Positions 11,641 to 24,400 of a stretch of 64,000 bases of DNA are shown here, piece after piece. Source of the DNA: Zanthoxylum bungeanum (Eukaryota > Streptophyta > Magnoliopsida > Sapindales > Rutaceae). A program made the translations under genes and the position numbers. The stretch covers positions 62,001 to 126,000 of the forward strand of contig SKCR01049658.1 of assembly GCA_019454045.1 (NCBI GenBank), read 5' to 3'. The notes under the pieces were generated by a model, which saw nothing but the letters and a program-made list of their open reading frames with translations, did not search any database and was not told where the DNA came from. Each line of letters starts with the position of its first letter. Within the stretch, counting starts at the first letter, position 1.

Positions 11641-13439
11641 TAAATGCAGTGATAAGTGGGAGGAAAGTAGAACTCGATGAAAATCAGAGTGATAATGTTC
11701 CTGGCACAGAATCCTTAACGGAACATGAACAGTCCATCAGAGATGAGACGATACCACAATATTCGATTACACAAGGACCACGTAGGTCAGAGAGAGTCAG
11801 GAAACAACCTGAGAGGTATGGGTTTCTGATCTCACCTCATGTAGATATTAATCTTATTGAAGATAACAAACCGGCTACGTATGAGGAAGCGATACAAGAT
11901 ATCCATTCCGCTTTATGGCAAGAGGCCATTAAATCTAAAATGGATTCCATGTATACGAACCAAGTTTGGACACTGGTTGATGCACCAGAAGGCGTAAAGC
12001 CTATTGGTTGTAAATGGGTCTTCAAGAAGAAGACTGACATAGATGGCAACGTACAAACGTACAAATCTAGGCTTGTAGCGAATGGGTATCATCAATGACA
12101 TGGTATCGATTACGATGGAACTTTCTCACCCGTTGCCATGATTAAATCCATTAGGATAATGTTTGCTGTTGCTGTATATTTTGATTAGGAGATATGACAG
12201 ATGGACGACAAAACCGCTTTCCTTAACGAAAACCTTTTGGAGGATGTTTACATGCAACATCCTGACAGTTTTGTCATAACTAGACTTCCAAACAAGGTTT
12301 GTAAGTTAAATCGATCCATTTATGGATTGAAGCAAGCATCGCAGTCTTGGAACCAACGTTTTGATGAGATCATAAAAGAATATGATTTCATTCAAAATGA
12401 GAATGATCCTTGTGTATATAAGAAGTTTAGTGGGAGCGCACTGACATTCATTTTCCTTTACGTTGATGATGTATTGCTTATTGGCAATGACATTCCCATG
12501 CTAACGTCGGTGAAAGCTTGGCTTTCATTAAAATTCTCCATGAAAGATCTGAGAGAAGCAGCCTTTATTCTAGGAATAAAGATCTATCGAGATATATCTA
12601 GAAAGCTGCTTGGACTCTCCCAGAGTACATATGTTGACAAAGTGTTGAAAAGATTCAACATAGATCAGTTCAAGAGGGGACTGTTGTTAGTGTCACATGG
12701 TGTCACTCTATCTTAGGACATATGTCCTAAAACTCAAGATGAGAGAGACAGCATGAGTCGGATACCGTTCGCCTTGACAGTCGGATCGATCATGTATGCC
12801 ACGATATGTACACGACCTGATGTCTCCTATGCTTTGAGCATGTGTAGTCGCTATCAGGCCGATCCAGGTGATGGTCACTGGATGACGGTTAAGAATATCC
12901 TTAAGTATCTTAGACGAACTAAGGATGCTTTCTTAATCTATGGAGATGGAGAACTTTAGGTAACTGGGTATACCGATGCAAGTTTCCAAACCGACAAAGA
13001 TGATTGCAAGTCACAATCTGGGTACATATTTTGTTTGAATAATGGAGCAGTAAGCTGGAAATCTTCCAAGCAAGAGACTGTTACCGTATCAACAATAGAA
13101 GCGGAGTATATTGCTGTAACTGAAGCAGTAAAAGAGGCAGTTTGGATCCAAAAATTCCTAATTGGATTAGGAGTAGTTCCGTTAGCAGCTGAGCCCGTTC
13201 CATTATATTGTGACAATAACGGGGCTATAGCGCAGGCTAAGGAACCGCGGTTTCATCAACGGTCCAAGCATGTTCTTCGATGTTTCCATCTGATTCATGA
13301 GATCATACATCGTGGCGATGTGAAGATCGAAAAGGTCGCATCAGATGACAACCTTGCAGATCTGCTGACGAAAGCTATACCTCAGATAAAGTTTGAGCGA
13401 CATGTACATAGTTTAGGTGTTAGATGCTTGAGTGACTGA
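11641..13439 (+). pseudogene. Element B: copia reverse transcriptase and RNase H, broken
   Basis: The frame 11649-12098 holds the linker and RT start (KWVFKKK). After a CGA-to-TGA type stop, 12201-12716 holds the RT core with SIYGLKQA and the catalytic LYVDDVLL. The frame 12753-12959 covers the RT end (TRPDVSYALS), and 13035-13439 covers RNase H (EAEYIA, PLYCDNNGAIA, HQRSKH). Most stops fit single C-to-T or G-to-A changes, as expected from decay of methylated cytosine. The pol end is followed 9 bp later by the polypurine tract. Confidence 0.92.
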
Positions 13440-13448
13440 CTGTAGGCC

Positions 13449-13459
13449 AAGTGGGAGAT
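13449..13459 (+). other. Polypurine tract of element B
   Basis: AAGTGGGAGAT directly precedes the TGTTGGACAG start of the 3' LTR. Confidence 0.85.
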
Positions 13460-15344
13460 TGTTGGACAGTTATGACCCATAGCGTCACTATTTGTAAAGA
13501 CATTGTGGTTTTTATACCAATTAACTATGTAGCAATGGAAATGCCTTTTATCATTTTGTAATTCAACTTGGATATATAAATGGTAAAATTCCTTATGATT
13601 AATTCTGGATTGATAAGATATGAGACAGTATCAATCCATAATGTTTTAATCATTAAAACATCCCTAGTCATAGTATTATCGAGCCTAGACATCGATAATG
13701 CGGAATAGACTGGTGTTGCATTTTGTGCGTGTTATGGAAGCGTAACATCATAGTTTTCATATATTTAAGTATTGGATAATTATGTAAGTGTGATAGGAGG
13801 TTGTGTTTACCGATGGTACGGAAATAGCTTCGTTCTGGATAGACTCCGCGAAATTCCAATGGTAGTGTGACTATTTGTCTATGGGAATCTGCATCAGGGT
13901 AGGTGTATTTGGTCTTAACCTGAGACTTGCATCACTAGTACTTGCGACAATCAATACGCTTTGGTTTTGGTCGTCTAAGACTTTAACAGGTTCTGTGTAC
14001 GCCTCTTCCGGGTTTATTGAGAATCGTAGTGTATTAGGTGTGATGTCAATATGGTAGTATCACTTCAGTCATATGGAGATGATGATCACGTAGGGATACA
14101 TAACTGGTTCTCTATTATGTTGCAACCATTGCGATAATATGACTAAGTCATGATTATCTGATTAAAGAGACTAGTTGCTTGATATCCGATATATGCTTCG
14201 TACGGGGCATACACTATTCCAGCCTCAGGCCTTGCATGTGAGATCCGACACTGGATCGCAATATGCAATGCTACGTATACTACACCTGACAAAGATCGTA
14301 TATTCCATTAAGAATATTTCTGGAAAAATTGGGTAGGCACGACACTTTGCTAGAGGCCAACCATATCTCGTAAATCGGTAGAAACGTAGTACGAAGTACG
14401 TACGTGTTCGGATAGTCCAACGACCGGATTTACTGCCAACATATCCATGGATCTCTTGGGTCGCTTCCCGAAGATTCACCGATGATGAATGATTCGAACA
14501 TTATTAATCTGGGATTAATAGTGGAGAGATTTTTTCTGGGATAAATACTATTTGAAGAGAGAGAACGATTAATTCGGAATTAATCGAAAAAATAATATAT
14601 TCGATATATTAAACAAAATTAGATTTCGACACGGAATTAAAATTAGATTTTAATTCGGGCAAACGAATTAATTTAGAATTAATTCACGAGCGATGTGAAT
14701 AATAAATTTGATTTAAATACGTCGATACGGAAAATTCGTTAATTTGAAATTAACGAAACCGAGCCCGAGATGTGTTTGCGAGGCCATTCCGATTTTGAAT
14801 CAAGTGAAGCCATAAGTCACATCACTCATCACCTCGCTCGTCACATCACATGTCACTTTAGTGATGGATGTCAATTCACCTTTTTGGTGAGTGACAATTA
14901 GTCACTATTTATGATGTTGGTTGTTGAGAGCCTTTAATGCAATTTTCCCACCAATTTGGCCTTTGACTTTTTGAAAGGCATATACCAAAATTTTGGTAAA
15001 GGTTTTGCTTTATTGTTTTAGAAAACAAAAATACCAAAACTTGAAAACTCTCTCTCAGCCTCCATTGAAGAACAAGGAAATTGTTTTTCTTTCTTCACTT
15101 GCTAGCACATTCAAGGTTTCATTCAAGGTGATAGGGAAACCATCACAAGAGCTTGGAATCCTCTCAAAGCTTGGAGCTTGTTCATCTTCAACCAAACTTA
15201 GAGCTTGGCCGAATACAACAAGGAAATTTTATGTTCTTCGTCTTCAAAATCCGTTCAATGTAAGTGTGTTTCTTCCTCACTTCTTTGAGTATTCATTCTT
15301 TTCATTACTTAAATATGATCTTGGGACCACATTAGAAACCAACA
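13460..15344 (+). repeat. 3' LTR of element B
   Basis: This 1885-bp LTR starts TGTTGGACAG and ends GAAACCAACA. It is more diverged than the LTRs of A, C and M. The five bases after it (AACCC) belong to the gypsy RT reading NPISNSKWVSS, so B inserted into the RT of element G. The 5' LTR and other TSD copy are outside the window. Confidence 0.9.
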
Positions 15345-16046
15345 AACCCTATCTCCAATAGTAAGTGGGTAAGTTCTACACAAGTTGTACCTAAAAATTC
15401 CTGATTAACTGTTGTAAAAATTGATAAAGGAGAATTAATTCCAACTCGAATCCCATCTAGTTGGTGTATGTGCATTGACTATAGAAAACTAAATGACGCC
15501 ACTAGAAAAGATCATTTTCCTTTACCATTTCTCGACCAAATTTTGGAAATAGTAGCAGGACATTCATATAATTATTTTCTTAATGGTTTCTCGGGTTATT
15601 ATCCAATTCCCATTACTTTAGAAGATCGGGAAAAGACCACATTCACATGTCCCTTTGGAACATTTACGTTTAGGAAAATGCCTTTTGGACTTTGTAATAC
15701 ACTAGCAACATTCCAACTATGCATGTTTGAACACTATTTAGAGGTCTTAATAGATGATATAACTATTTTTGAGAACTCATTTGATAATTGCTTGAATAAT
15801 TTGAAAAGATGTGAAGAAACAGGACTTGTGTTAAACTGAGAAAAATCACATTTCATGACTAATTCGGGAATTATTTTGGGACACGTTGTGTCATCTAAAG
15901 GTATTGAGATTAACAAGGTAAAAATAGATGTAATGTCTAAATTTCCACCATAAAAAACAGTCAAGGAAATCCGTTCTTTCATAGGACATGCAGGATTTTA
16001 TATGAGGTTTATAAAAAACATCAGTACCATATCTAGACCCTTATGT
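15345..16046 (+). pseudogene. Element G: Athila-type gypsy reverse transcriptase, broken
   Basis: Translation gives SKWVSSTQVVPKN, then CIDYRKLNDATRKDHFPLPF, the FTCPFGTF and RKMPFGLCN blocks, and LIDD at the catalytic Asp-Asp site. It then runs on through ILGHVVSSKGIEINK to FIGHAGF. This wording is typical of the Athila lineage. Stops occur near 15398, 15837 and 15952. Both ends are cut by insertions, B on the left and LTR F on the right. It is the outermost layer of the nest, and its integrase reappears at 37639. Confidence 0.88.
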
Positions 16047-16804
16047 TGTTAGACAATTATGACCCATATAGTCACTGTTTGTAAAAGACATTGTGTTTTT
16101 GTACAAAATTAACTATGTAGTAATGAAATTATCTTTTATCGTTTCGTAATTTATTTACTTTGATATATAAATGGTAAAAGTCTATATGATTAGTTCCGGA
16201 TTGAGATGATATGAGATAGTATCAATCCATAAAGGTTTAATCATTAAATATCCATAGTCGTAGTATTATCGAGACTGGACATCGATAATGCGGAATAGAC
16301 TAGTATTGCACTTGTGCGCATTGTGAGGGCATAACAGTAAAGTTCTCATATGTTTAAGTATATGATACTTATGCAAGTGCGATAAGAGGTTGTGTTTTAC
16401 TGATGGTATGGAAAACAGCTTTGCTCTGGATAGACCCCGCAGAATCCCATTGGTAGTATGTATATGTGTCTATGGGAGTCCGCTTCAGGGTAGATGTATT
16501 TGGTCTTAACCTGAGACTTGCATCGCTAGTACTTGTGACAATCGGTAAACTTTGGTTTTGGTCGTCCAGGGCTTTAACTGGTTCTGTGTACGCCTCTATT
16601 TGGTTTATTGGGAATCGTAGTGTATTGGATGTGATGTCAAGACGGAAGTATCACTTCAGACATATGGAGATGATGATCACGCATGGATTCATAACCGGTT
16701 CTCTATTGTGTTGCAACCATCGGGATAATATGACAAGGTCATGATTATCCGATTCAAATAGACTAGTTATTTGATATCCGATATGTGCTTCGTACGGGTC
16801 ATAC
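16047..16804 (+). repeat. LTR F (copia family), left part
   Basis: It starts TGTTAGACAATTATGACC directly in G's RT and aligns with the first 760 bp or so of the family LTR. It stops at GGGTCATAC, where element E is inserted, and resumes at 37428. No polypurine tract precedes it, so it is a solo or truncated LTR. Confidence 0.85.
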
Positions 16805-17305
16805 TGTTGGTTTCTAATATAGGTCACAAGATCAACAAATTCAAGCAAGAAAACTCATGATACTTCAAGGAATAAGGAGGAATACATACTCACATTGAAT
16901 GGTTTGATGCTAGGAAGAATAAAACCCATTTTCCTCCTTGTACAAGCTCGGTTTTGGCCTCATGGACTGCTGGACTGCACGTTTTTGGACTGTGAAAATC
17001 CTCTAATTTTCGGCCATCGAAGACCTTCATGGAAGCTCAAAGCTTCAAGCTCCAAAAATAAATCCTAGCTCATGAAGACACTTCTCTATCACCATAGCAT
17101 AACCCAATGTGTGCTAGCACTTGTTCTTCTCCATTTTGATTGATCAAACCAAAAAATTGATGAAGAATTCGGTCCAAGATCGTGAGAGAAAGAAGAGCAA
17201 TTTTGGCTCCAAATGGACCAAAACTGTGAGCCCTAGCAAATGAGAGAGAGAAACGAATTTTTTTGTTATGATGGGAGAGAGAAAATTGTAAATATATGTT
17301 ATATA
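16805..17305 (-). repeat. Inverted R-U5 segment at the left end of element E
   Basis: The segment starts TGTTGGTTTCTAATATAGG and matches, along its whole length, the reverse complement of 36931-37427, the end of E's own LTR. Conserved blocks include TTCAAGCAAGAAAAC, AATACATACTCACATTGAA, CTTCAAGCTCCAAAAATAAAT and AATATATGTTATATA. The junction with the primer-binding site is at 17305/17306. The corresponding LTR position, 36931, lies about 30 bp after a TATA-like TGTATATATG, where transcription (and R) would be expected to begin. Confidence 0.88.
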
Positions 17306-17325
17306 ATGGTATCTATGAGCTTAGT
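17306..17325 (+). other. Primer-binding site of element E
   Basis: TGGTATCTATGAGCTTAG at 17307 is the family primer site. It normally follows the 3' end of a direct LTR, but here it follows the inverted segment. Confidence 0.8.
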
Positions 17326-19333
17326 TCAAGCATGAAAAAGTTAGGGTTAAAATTGGGTAAACTCAATTTGAGCATCAATTGGTTAAATTGTTTGATATAG
17401 TATACTTGAATGAGGTTGAATTGATGTTGTGCATGATCAATTTCATGAAATTTGGTTGGATCCATTTTCCCCAAATTTGGGCATGACAAATTGGGTAAAA
17501 TCAATTGAAGCATGATTTGGTTGAATTGATTGGTTAAGTATGCTTGTATGTTGATGAATTGAAGTTGTGTATGTTCAATTTCATGGAATTTGGTTGGATC
17601 CATTTTTCCCCAAATTTTGTGTTGGCCAAAATTGACAAAATTGGGTAAACTTGATTTTGAGCATGTTTGATGAAATTGGATGACTTAGAATGCCTAAAGT
17701 ATGTTTAATTGAGGATTGATTGGATCAATTTGATGAAAATTAGTTTGGAACAATTTTCCCCAAATTGCTTATGTTGGCCGAATACATATAACCCATATTG
17801 TCTTGGAATTTTTTGATTTTTGAACATTGGATGTGTTGGAAATCATTCGGGAATATGATTGAATGTCGATTGTGAAATTAATTAGATTGAATTCGAATCG
17901 GACGTAAAATCCCCAAATTGCCAAGAGACTTTAAAGCATGTAAAATGGGTTTGATTTTGATAAATTGTGTTGGACACTATTTGATGTAGAAATGCATGAT
18001 TAAGTATGCTAATTGATGTTTTAGAAATATTAATTAGGTGGTTAATTATGTATGACACTTAGGTTAATTAATTATGAAATTTGGAATTTTATAAGTTAAT
18101 TAATTAGACTTGAAATTGGATTTGGGCCTTATAAGTTGTAATTGGGCTTTTGGGCTTTGTTGTACAAAGTTGGGTTTAGGCAAAATTGGTTGGATCCAAT
18201 TAGGCCCAAAACCGCATCCATAAAGTCTAATTATGACTTAATGGACCTTGATTATTTAATTGGGCCTAATGGGCCAAAATTAATATAAAGGCTTATGGGG
18301 TAACTCCCGGATTGGACTTTGGTTATCGGTTTGACCCGAGTTGACCAAAAGTCCACGCCGTAAGAAATTAATTAAAAGCCCATTGGACTTTAATTAATAA
18401 ACGTTGGACGTTAATTGGGCTTTGAGACCCATAACGATTGAATTTGGAATTTAAATCGTAGAAGGTTCGTTAATAAAAGTGTAATATTTAATTTGGAATT
18501 AAAGAGTGAATTAGAATTAAATGCGTATTAAATTGGATTTAATTATGTAGTTTAATTTAATTCGAGAATTCGTACTTTGAGTACTTATTCGCAAAACGAG
18601 TTTGACTCGAGCAAAAAATCAAATCGTTGTTTGAACATTGGATGATCACTAATTATCAGATTAATTAATTGGATTAGATTGATTGATAACATGCTTGTAT
18701 GAATACATGGGTGCGATGCATGAATAATGAATATCGGATGGATATTAGTCGGGTGGGACAATTTTGGAAATTGTAATAAATTTGATTTATTAATTAGACC
18801 TGCGTGTCCAGCCTTATCACCTCTATACTCTTTGTATTCTCTTCTCACCTATTCCCCTCAATGTAAATGAGGTTTCTTTAGAAGTGTAGTGTAACGGGTA
18901 GAAGTAAATACATGTGCTAGCTTTGGAGAGAGAAAATGAGAGATTTGATCTAGGATCAATGTAAAGTATCCATCCGTATATCATTATTATTTTATTTCAT
19001 ATGCGCTTTATTATGTGTTTAGAATGCATATTTAAGGGTGTATGATGATGAGACCTTAACAAAGATAATAAATTGGTTGCCAATTTGCACGTGAAAAAAC
19101 CCTCAAATAATATTAAGCGTCTTTCCTTCCATTGAGTGATTCTTACTCAAGATCTAAGACGACATTGGTTTGTTGCCAAAGTCAAGGCCTTTGTCTATCG
19201 AAGATGTGTTGAATCACGAAGGCTTTATTCCATATCAGTGTCTTGTCCGAGTGTATTTGTTTGCCAAAGTCAAGACCACTTCTTGTCCATCGGACATTGA
19301 TTACGAAGCTTTCCAGGCAATGGGTCGCGCTTG
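17326..19333 (+). other. Leader of element E, first part
   Basis: Non-coding. From 17340 to about 17790 it holds about three diverged repeats of 138-150 bp. Each has an ATTGGGTAA block (17352, 17490, 17640), a GAGCATG block and a TTTTCCCCAAATT block. It continues with sequence shared with M (46500-47600) and, reversed, with A and C. Two leader motifs of the CCAAAGTCAAG type lie near 19167 and 19259. The leader resumes at 31383 after solo LTR D. Confidence 0.7.
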
Positions 19334-19418
19334 ACTGGTGGATGCACAGAACTTGGGCGGACGCATGCTGTTCTAGACTTAGGGCCTAGTTGAGAGTACG
19401 GTATAGTCCGCAGGGAAC

Positions 19419-21485
19419 TGTTGGAGTTTTTTTAAAGGTCCCAAGATCAAAACTCAAGCATGAATATCAAGTGAATACAACGACGGAAGTGCGGAATACT
19501 TACATCGAGCGGTTGAGCGACGATTTGGGCAAAAAAAAATCAATTTGCACACTTTAGCAATGCAGTGGGCTGCTGTGAACAGTGTATTTCGCCCCTTGTC
19601 TTCAAGTTTTGAAGCTCCAAGCTTCACCGAATGGCTTCCCGGCTCATGGGTTAAACTTCCCTTATCACCTTAGCATGATCCCGGAGTGTGCTAGCACTCT
19701 TGTTTTGCCACAAAACACACTTGCTTCCCCCATTTCTTTTGTCAAATTCGGCAGTTCACTGCCTAAGAAAAACAGAAAATGGCTTGAGAGAAGAGAGGAG
19801 AAGAAGAGGAGAGAGAGGCGGCAAAGTAAGCCTACTTTGCTTTTTCGGTTTTTGTGATGTTTTTATGCATCAAATGCATATGAATTTCATTTGAAATTCA
19901 TTTCAAAGCAATTTGACTTTATGTCAACAACACACATCACCTCTCAATCAACAAGTCACATCACATCACTTTTCAAACATCAATCAATCCAATCAATTGT
20001 CACATCACTCAAAGTGACATGATTTGACGCTTGATGTGACGCTAGATGCGACTAGCGATTTGACGCTTGATTTGACGTGCCGCACTCGAATTCTAAATAC
20101 GAATGCGCTCGTAAAAATCTCGGGCTCGGGTTCGTTAATTCCAAATTAACGAATTTTCCGTTGCGTCGTAATTAAACGATTACGCCAAGCGAAATCACTA
20201 TTCACGTCGCTAACGAATTAATTCTAAATTAATTCGTTCGCCCGAATTAAAATCTAATTTTAATTCCGCGTCGAAATCCAATTTCGATTAATATATCAAA
20301 TATATTAATTCCTCGATTAATTCCAAATTAATGTCTCTCTCTCTTTAATCGTTATTTTATCCTAGATAAAATATCTCCGCAATTAATCCCAGATTAATTT
20401 TCTCTCTCATCTAATTAATCCCAGATTAATATAAGTGCGAGTCATACGTCATCGGTGAATCTTTGGGAAGCGACCCATGAGATCCCCGGATATGTGGTAG
20501 TCAAATCGGTCGTCGGACTATCCGAACACGTAAGTACCTCGTACTACGTTATTTACCGATTTACAAGACAATGTTGGCTTCTAGCAAAGCACCATGTCTA
20601 TCCAATTCTCCGGAAACATCCTTACAGGAATAAGGATCTATATCAAGCGTAGTATACCGTAGTATTGTGCGTATCGGCCCAGTATCGGATAATCACGTGC
20701 TAGGGCTGGGGCTGGATAAGTGTCTACCCCGTCCGAAGCACATATCGGATGTCTGGTAACATAGTCTCTATAATCGGATATACATGACCTGGTCACAATA
20801 TCCCGATTGGTTGCGCAACACTCAAGAGCACTAGTACCGTATCCTGCGTGACATCATCTCCAATATGACTGAAGTGACACTTCCGTCTTGACATCACACC
20901 CAATACTCTACGACTCTCTGATAAACCCAGAAGTGGTGTACACAGAACCGGTCAAAGCCCCCTACCACCAAAACCAAAGTTTATCGATTATCGTAAGTAT
21001 TAGCGATGCAAGTCTCAGGTTAAGACTATACACACCTACCTTGATTTCGGCCTCCCATAGACACATAGTCATAATACCAATGGGATTCCGAAGGGTCTAT
21101 CCAGAGCGAAGCTGTTTCCCGTACCATCGGTGAAACACGACCTCCTATCGCACTTGCATAAGTATCCAATACTTATATATATGAGAACTATGCCGTTGTG
21201 CCCTCACAACGCACACAAGTGCAATACTAGCCTATTCCGCATTATCGATGTCCAGTCTCGATAATACTACGGCTAGGGATATTTAATGATTAATCCTTCG
21301 TGGACTGATACTGTCTCATATCATCTCAATCCAGGAACTAATCATAGGGACCTCTCTTCATTTATATATCTATGGTGATCTAATCACAAATGATGAGAGT
21401 GCAATTTCCTTATTACATAGTTAATTTGCTACAACAACACAATGTTCTGTGCAAATAGTGACGCTATGGGTCATATTATCCAACA
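19419..21485 (-). repeat. 3' LTR of element C
   Basis: The 2067-bp LTR has minus-strand ends TGTTGGATAATATG and AAAACTCCAACA. It is near-identical to 27365-29505 except in the interval described there. Confidence 0.93.
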
Positions 21486-21498
21486 ATCTCCCACTTGG
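21486..21498 (-). other. Polypurine tract of element C
   Basis: CCAAGTGGGAGAT on the minus strand touches the 3' LTR start. Confidence 0.85.
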
Positions 21499-24035
21499 CA
21501 CGTAGCGAGTCACTCAAGTGTCCTACACCCGAACTATGTACGGTTCGCTCAAATTGCTGAGGAAAGGTTTTCGTCAGCGGATTTGTTTGATTATCATTTA
21601 ACGCGATTTATACGATCATCACATCGCCACGATGTATGATCCGAACGAATCAGATGATATAGAAGTATATATCTGGATCGTTGATGAGACCATTAATTCT
21701 TTAGCCTGTGCTGATGCCTAGCTCAGCTGCTAACAGAACTATATCTAATCTAATTAGATATGTATCGACCCAAATGACTTCTATTGCTGCCTCAGCTGCT
21801 GCAATTAACCCGCATTTGTTGTTTATGCGGTAACAGTATCTTGCTTGGAAGATTTCCAGCTCACTGCACCGTTATTCAAACTGTATAGTACCGTTTGAGA
21901 CTTTTAGTCGTCTTTATCGGTTATAGGAAACTTGCTACAGTGATCCCAGTCACTTCAAGTTCTCCTCTCCATAGATAAGACAGCATCCTTAGTTCTCTAA
22001 GATACTAACGGATGTTCCTAACATCAATCCAGTGACTATCACTCGGATTGCCTGTTTGTGAATCCATATGCTCAAAGCGTATGATACACCAGGTCTTGTA
22101 CATTTTTCAATGTACGGTTCCACGGAGAGTATTTCGAAAGCCAAGCTTTCCCCGACATTTATTTTATGGGAATATCATTTCCAAGAAATGACGTATTATC
22201 ATTATTTTATAGGACAGCCACTGTCAGTGCGCTCCCACTAACCCTCTTATTTACACAAGAATCATTTTCATTTTGAATTAAATCATACACCATTATGATT
22301 ACATCAAAATGATAATTCCAAGAACTTATGCTCGTATCAGCAAGCATTATCCAAATGGATCTACCGTGGCAATAGGTAAAAGGTTGAATCGTAATCAACA
22401 CAATGTCGATAACGATACCTTTCCGTTAAAAAAGCCTAGCTTTATACGTTGGTATATTGCCATCCATGTACGTCTTCCTTGAAGACTTATAGTACCAATA
22501 GGCACAATGCCTTGTGGTACATCAACTAGTATCCAAACTTGTTGATATACATGGAATCCATTTCGGACTCATGACACTTTGTCATAATAGGGAGTCGATA
22601 CCTCGTATCACTTCCTTTGTTCTCGTGTATTCGAAGATTAATGGTATAGTTTCATCCTTGATGAACTATATATGTTCCATTAAGATTCAGTGCCTAGAAC
22701 AGTATTACTCCGATTTTCATCGAGTTATACTATCCTCCCACTTACCACTGCATATCGGTATTCCTCTTAGGAAAACCGCATGGTGAGCAACAATCTAATT
22801 GTTCTCTAGTGAGGTGTTAAGTACAATACTTATGGTATCCCTAGGATGACCTACTATTGGCACTTATCATATTTGGGTTTTAGTTTGGTATCATCCAAAC
22901 ATATGCCAAGCATACCCAAATAGTCAGGAATGAGAAACCCGGTTTCTTTCCCGTTCATATCTAATATGATATCTGTCAAACAGATTATTATGGAACCTTA
23001 TTCAAAATAAGTACTTGCACTGTTTAAAGCTTATCCGTTGAAGGAAACGGTAGCTCAAAGCGACTCGTGATTAACCTTATTATGTCTAACAAAATTCGGT
23101 TAATCCTGTTCAGACACACCGTCAAAATGACGTGTTCTGAGAGGAGTCCTCATTGAAAGAATACTATACTCTTTCAAGTATACAAGAAACTTACTGCTTA
23201 AGTATTTTCATTACGGTCTTACCGTGATGGTGTAATACTATAACCGATCTGTTTGTTTTTTACGTGTCGAAACTATAAAAGTTTTCGATTTGTGTTCTTC
23301 AAAAGAAACACACAACCATTACGCGATGCAACATCCGTATAGGTCACGTAATATTCATATCCACCTCTAGCCTAGCTAGACACGGGCCCACTTGCTTCAC
23401 TATGAAATAGGGCTAACAGATCGGTGGCATTTTCACTTTTACCGAGTAAAGGTGTTTTAAGCACTTTGCTTAATAAACTAGATTCGTAGACTTTATTTGA
23501 ATAGAATCAAATCAGTCCTAGTACCCGCTCTTCAAAAGTGCGGATATACGATTCTTGTTTAGTAGTGTCCCTGACAACTATGCCACAATTAAGTTTCTTA
23601 ATTGATCAAATCAGTTTGAGCTATTTATTTGTCATGTTATATATTTGAGATATTATTTATATTCAAAATATAAATTCTGTTATTCACATCCAATGTGTTT
23701 ATCTCAATATCATCTTTATATAATAAAACACTTTAGTGTTCTAGAATATAAAGGTACACCCGCAGCGGGTTATACACTGATATAAAGATAATGTTTCTAG
23801 TCAAACTAGTTACATTATAACAGTTCCCTAATTTAAGTACATACCCAAGGTAATTCCTAAAGTTAGGTATCTACGGTTAAAACAGCGACTATCGTCCCGT
23901 TTTCAATTCGCAGAGTAATCTCATCTGAAGTCAGTATCCTGTTCAAAAGATTCTGCACAACAGTACATATTTATGTATCACACTAAGTATTTAAAATCCA
24001 ATTTCAATACTAGTTGTGAACATAATTATGACAAA
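21499..24035 (-). pseudogene. Element C: decayed copia pol
   Basis: Pol order is recognisable on the minus strand: GAG-pre-integrase (about 23600-23800), integrase (about 23000-23590), RT (about 22060-22800) and RNase H (21500-21960). The integrase catalytic block reads HSEASGP (about 23385-23400), with Asp replaced by Glu, followed by the same stop in SS*ARG that A and E carry. In RT, the KWVFK block carries a 2-bp deletion on top of the altered sequence shared with A and E. The sequence is closest to E over the whole region. Confidence 0.8.
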
Positions 24036-24400
24036 CATATTTGAAGTAAGAGCCTTGCTCGTCTTCAATTCCTTCTTAGGATTTGTCCTATTATCTTCCT
24101 AGAAGACCTAATCCTTAATTCTGATTCAGAAATTAGGGAGTCTACTTTGACAAGTATAATGGATTAAGCGCTAAAGTTATCATTATATGAATATTCCAAA
24201 TTTCATATTCCACTTATTCGCTTAACTCCGGGCTTTAGGCATAATTCATTATTTTATCAAATAAAATAACTTATTAATTTCCAAGACCATCTTGAAATTA
24301 TTCCCAATTTGAAAATTAAATCATTTAAAATATTTTAATCCAAGATTATATTTTAAATATCAAACTTTTCAATTTTATCTTGATTACAATAGTCCAACTA
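24036..24400 (-). pseudogene. Element C: gag remnant with internal deletion
   Basis: Almost the same sequence as E's gag relic at 32080-32300 (for example 24245-24320), so the decay is shared. It lacks the part matching E about 32310-32530, which points to a deletion specific to C. Confidence 0.6.
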
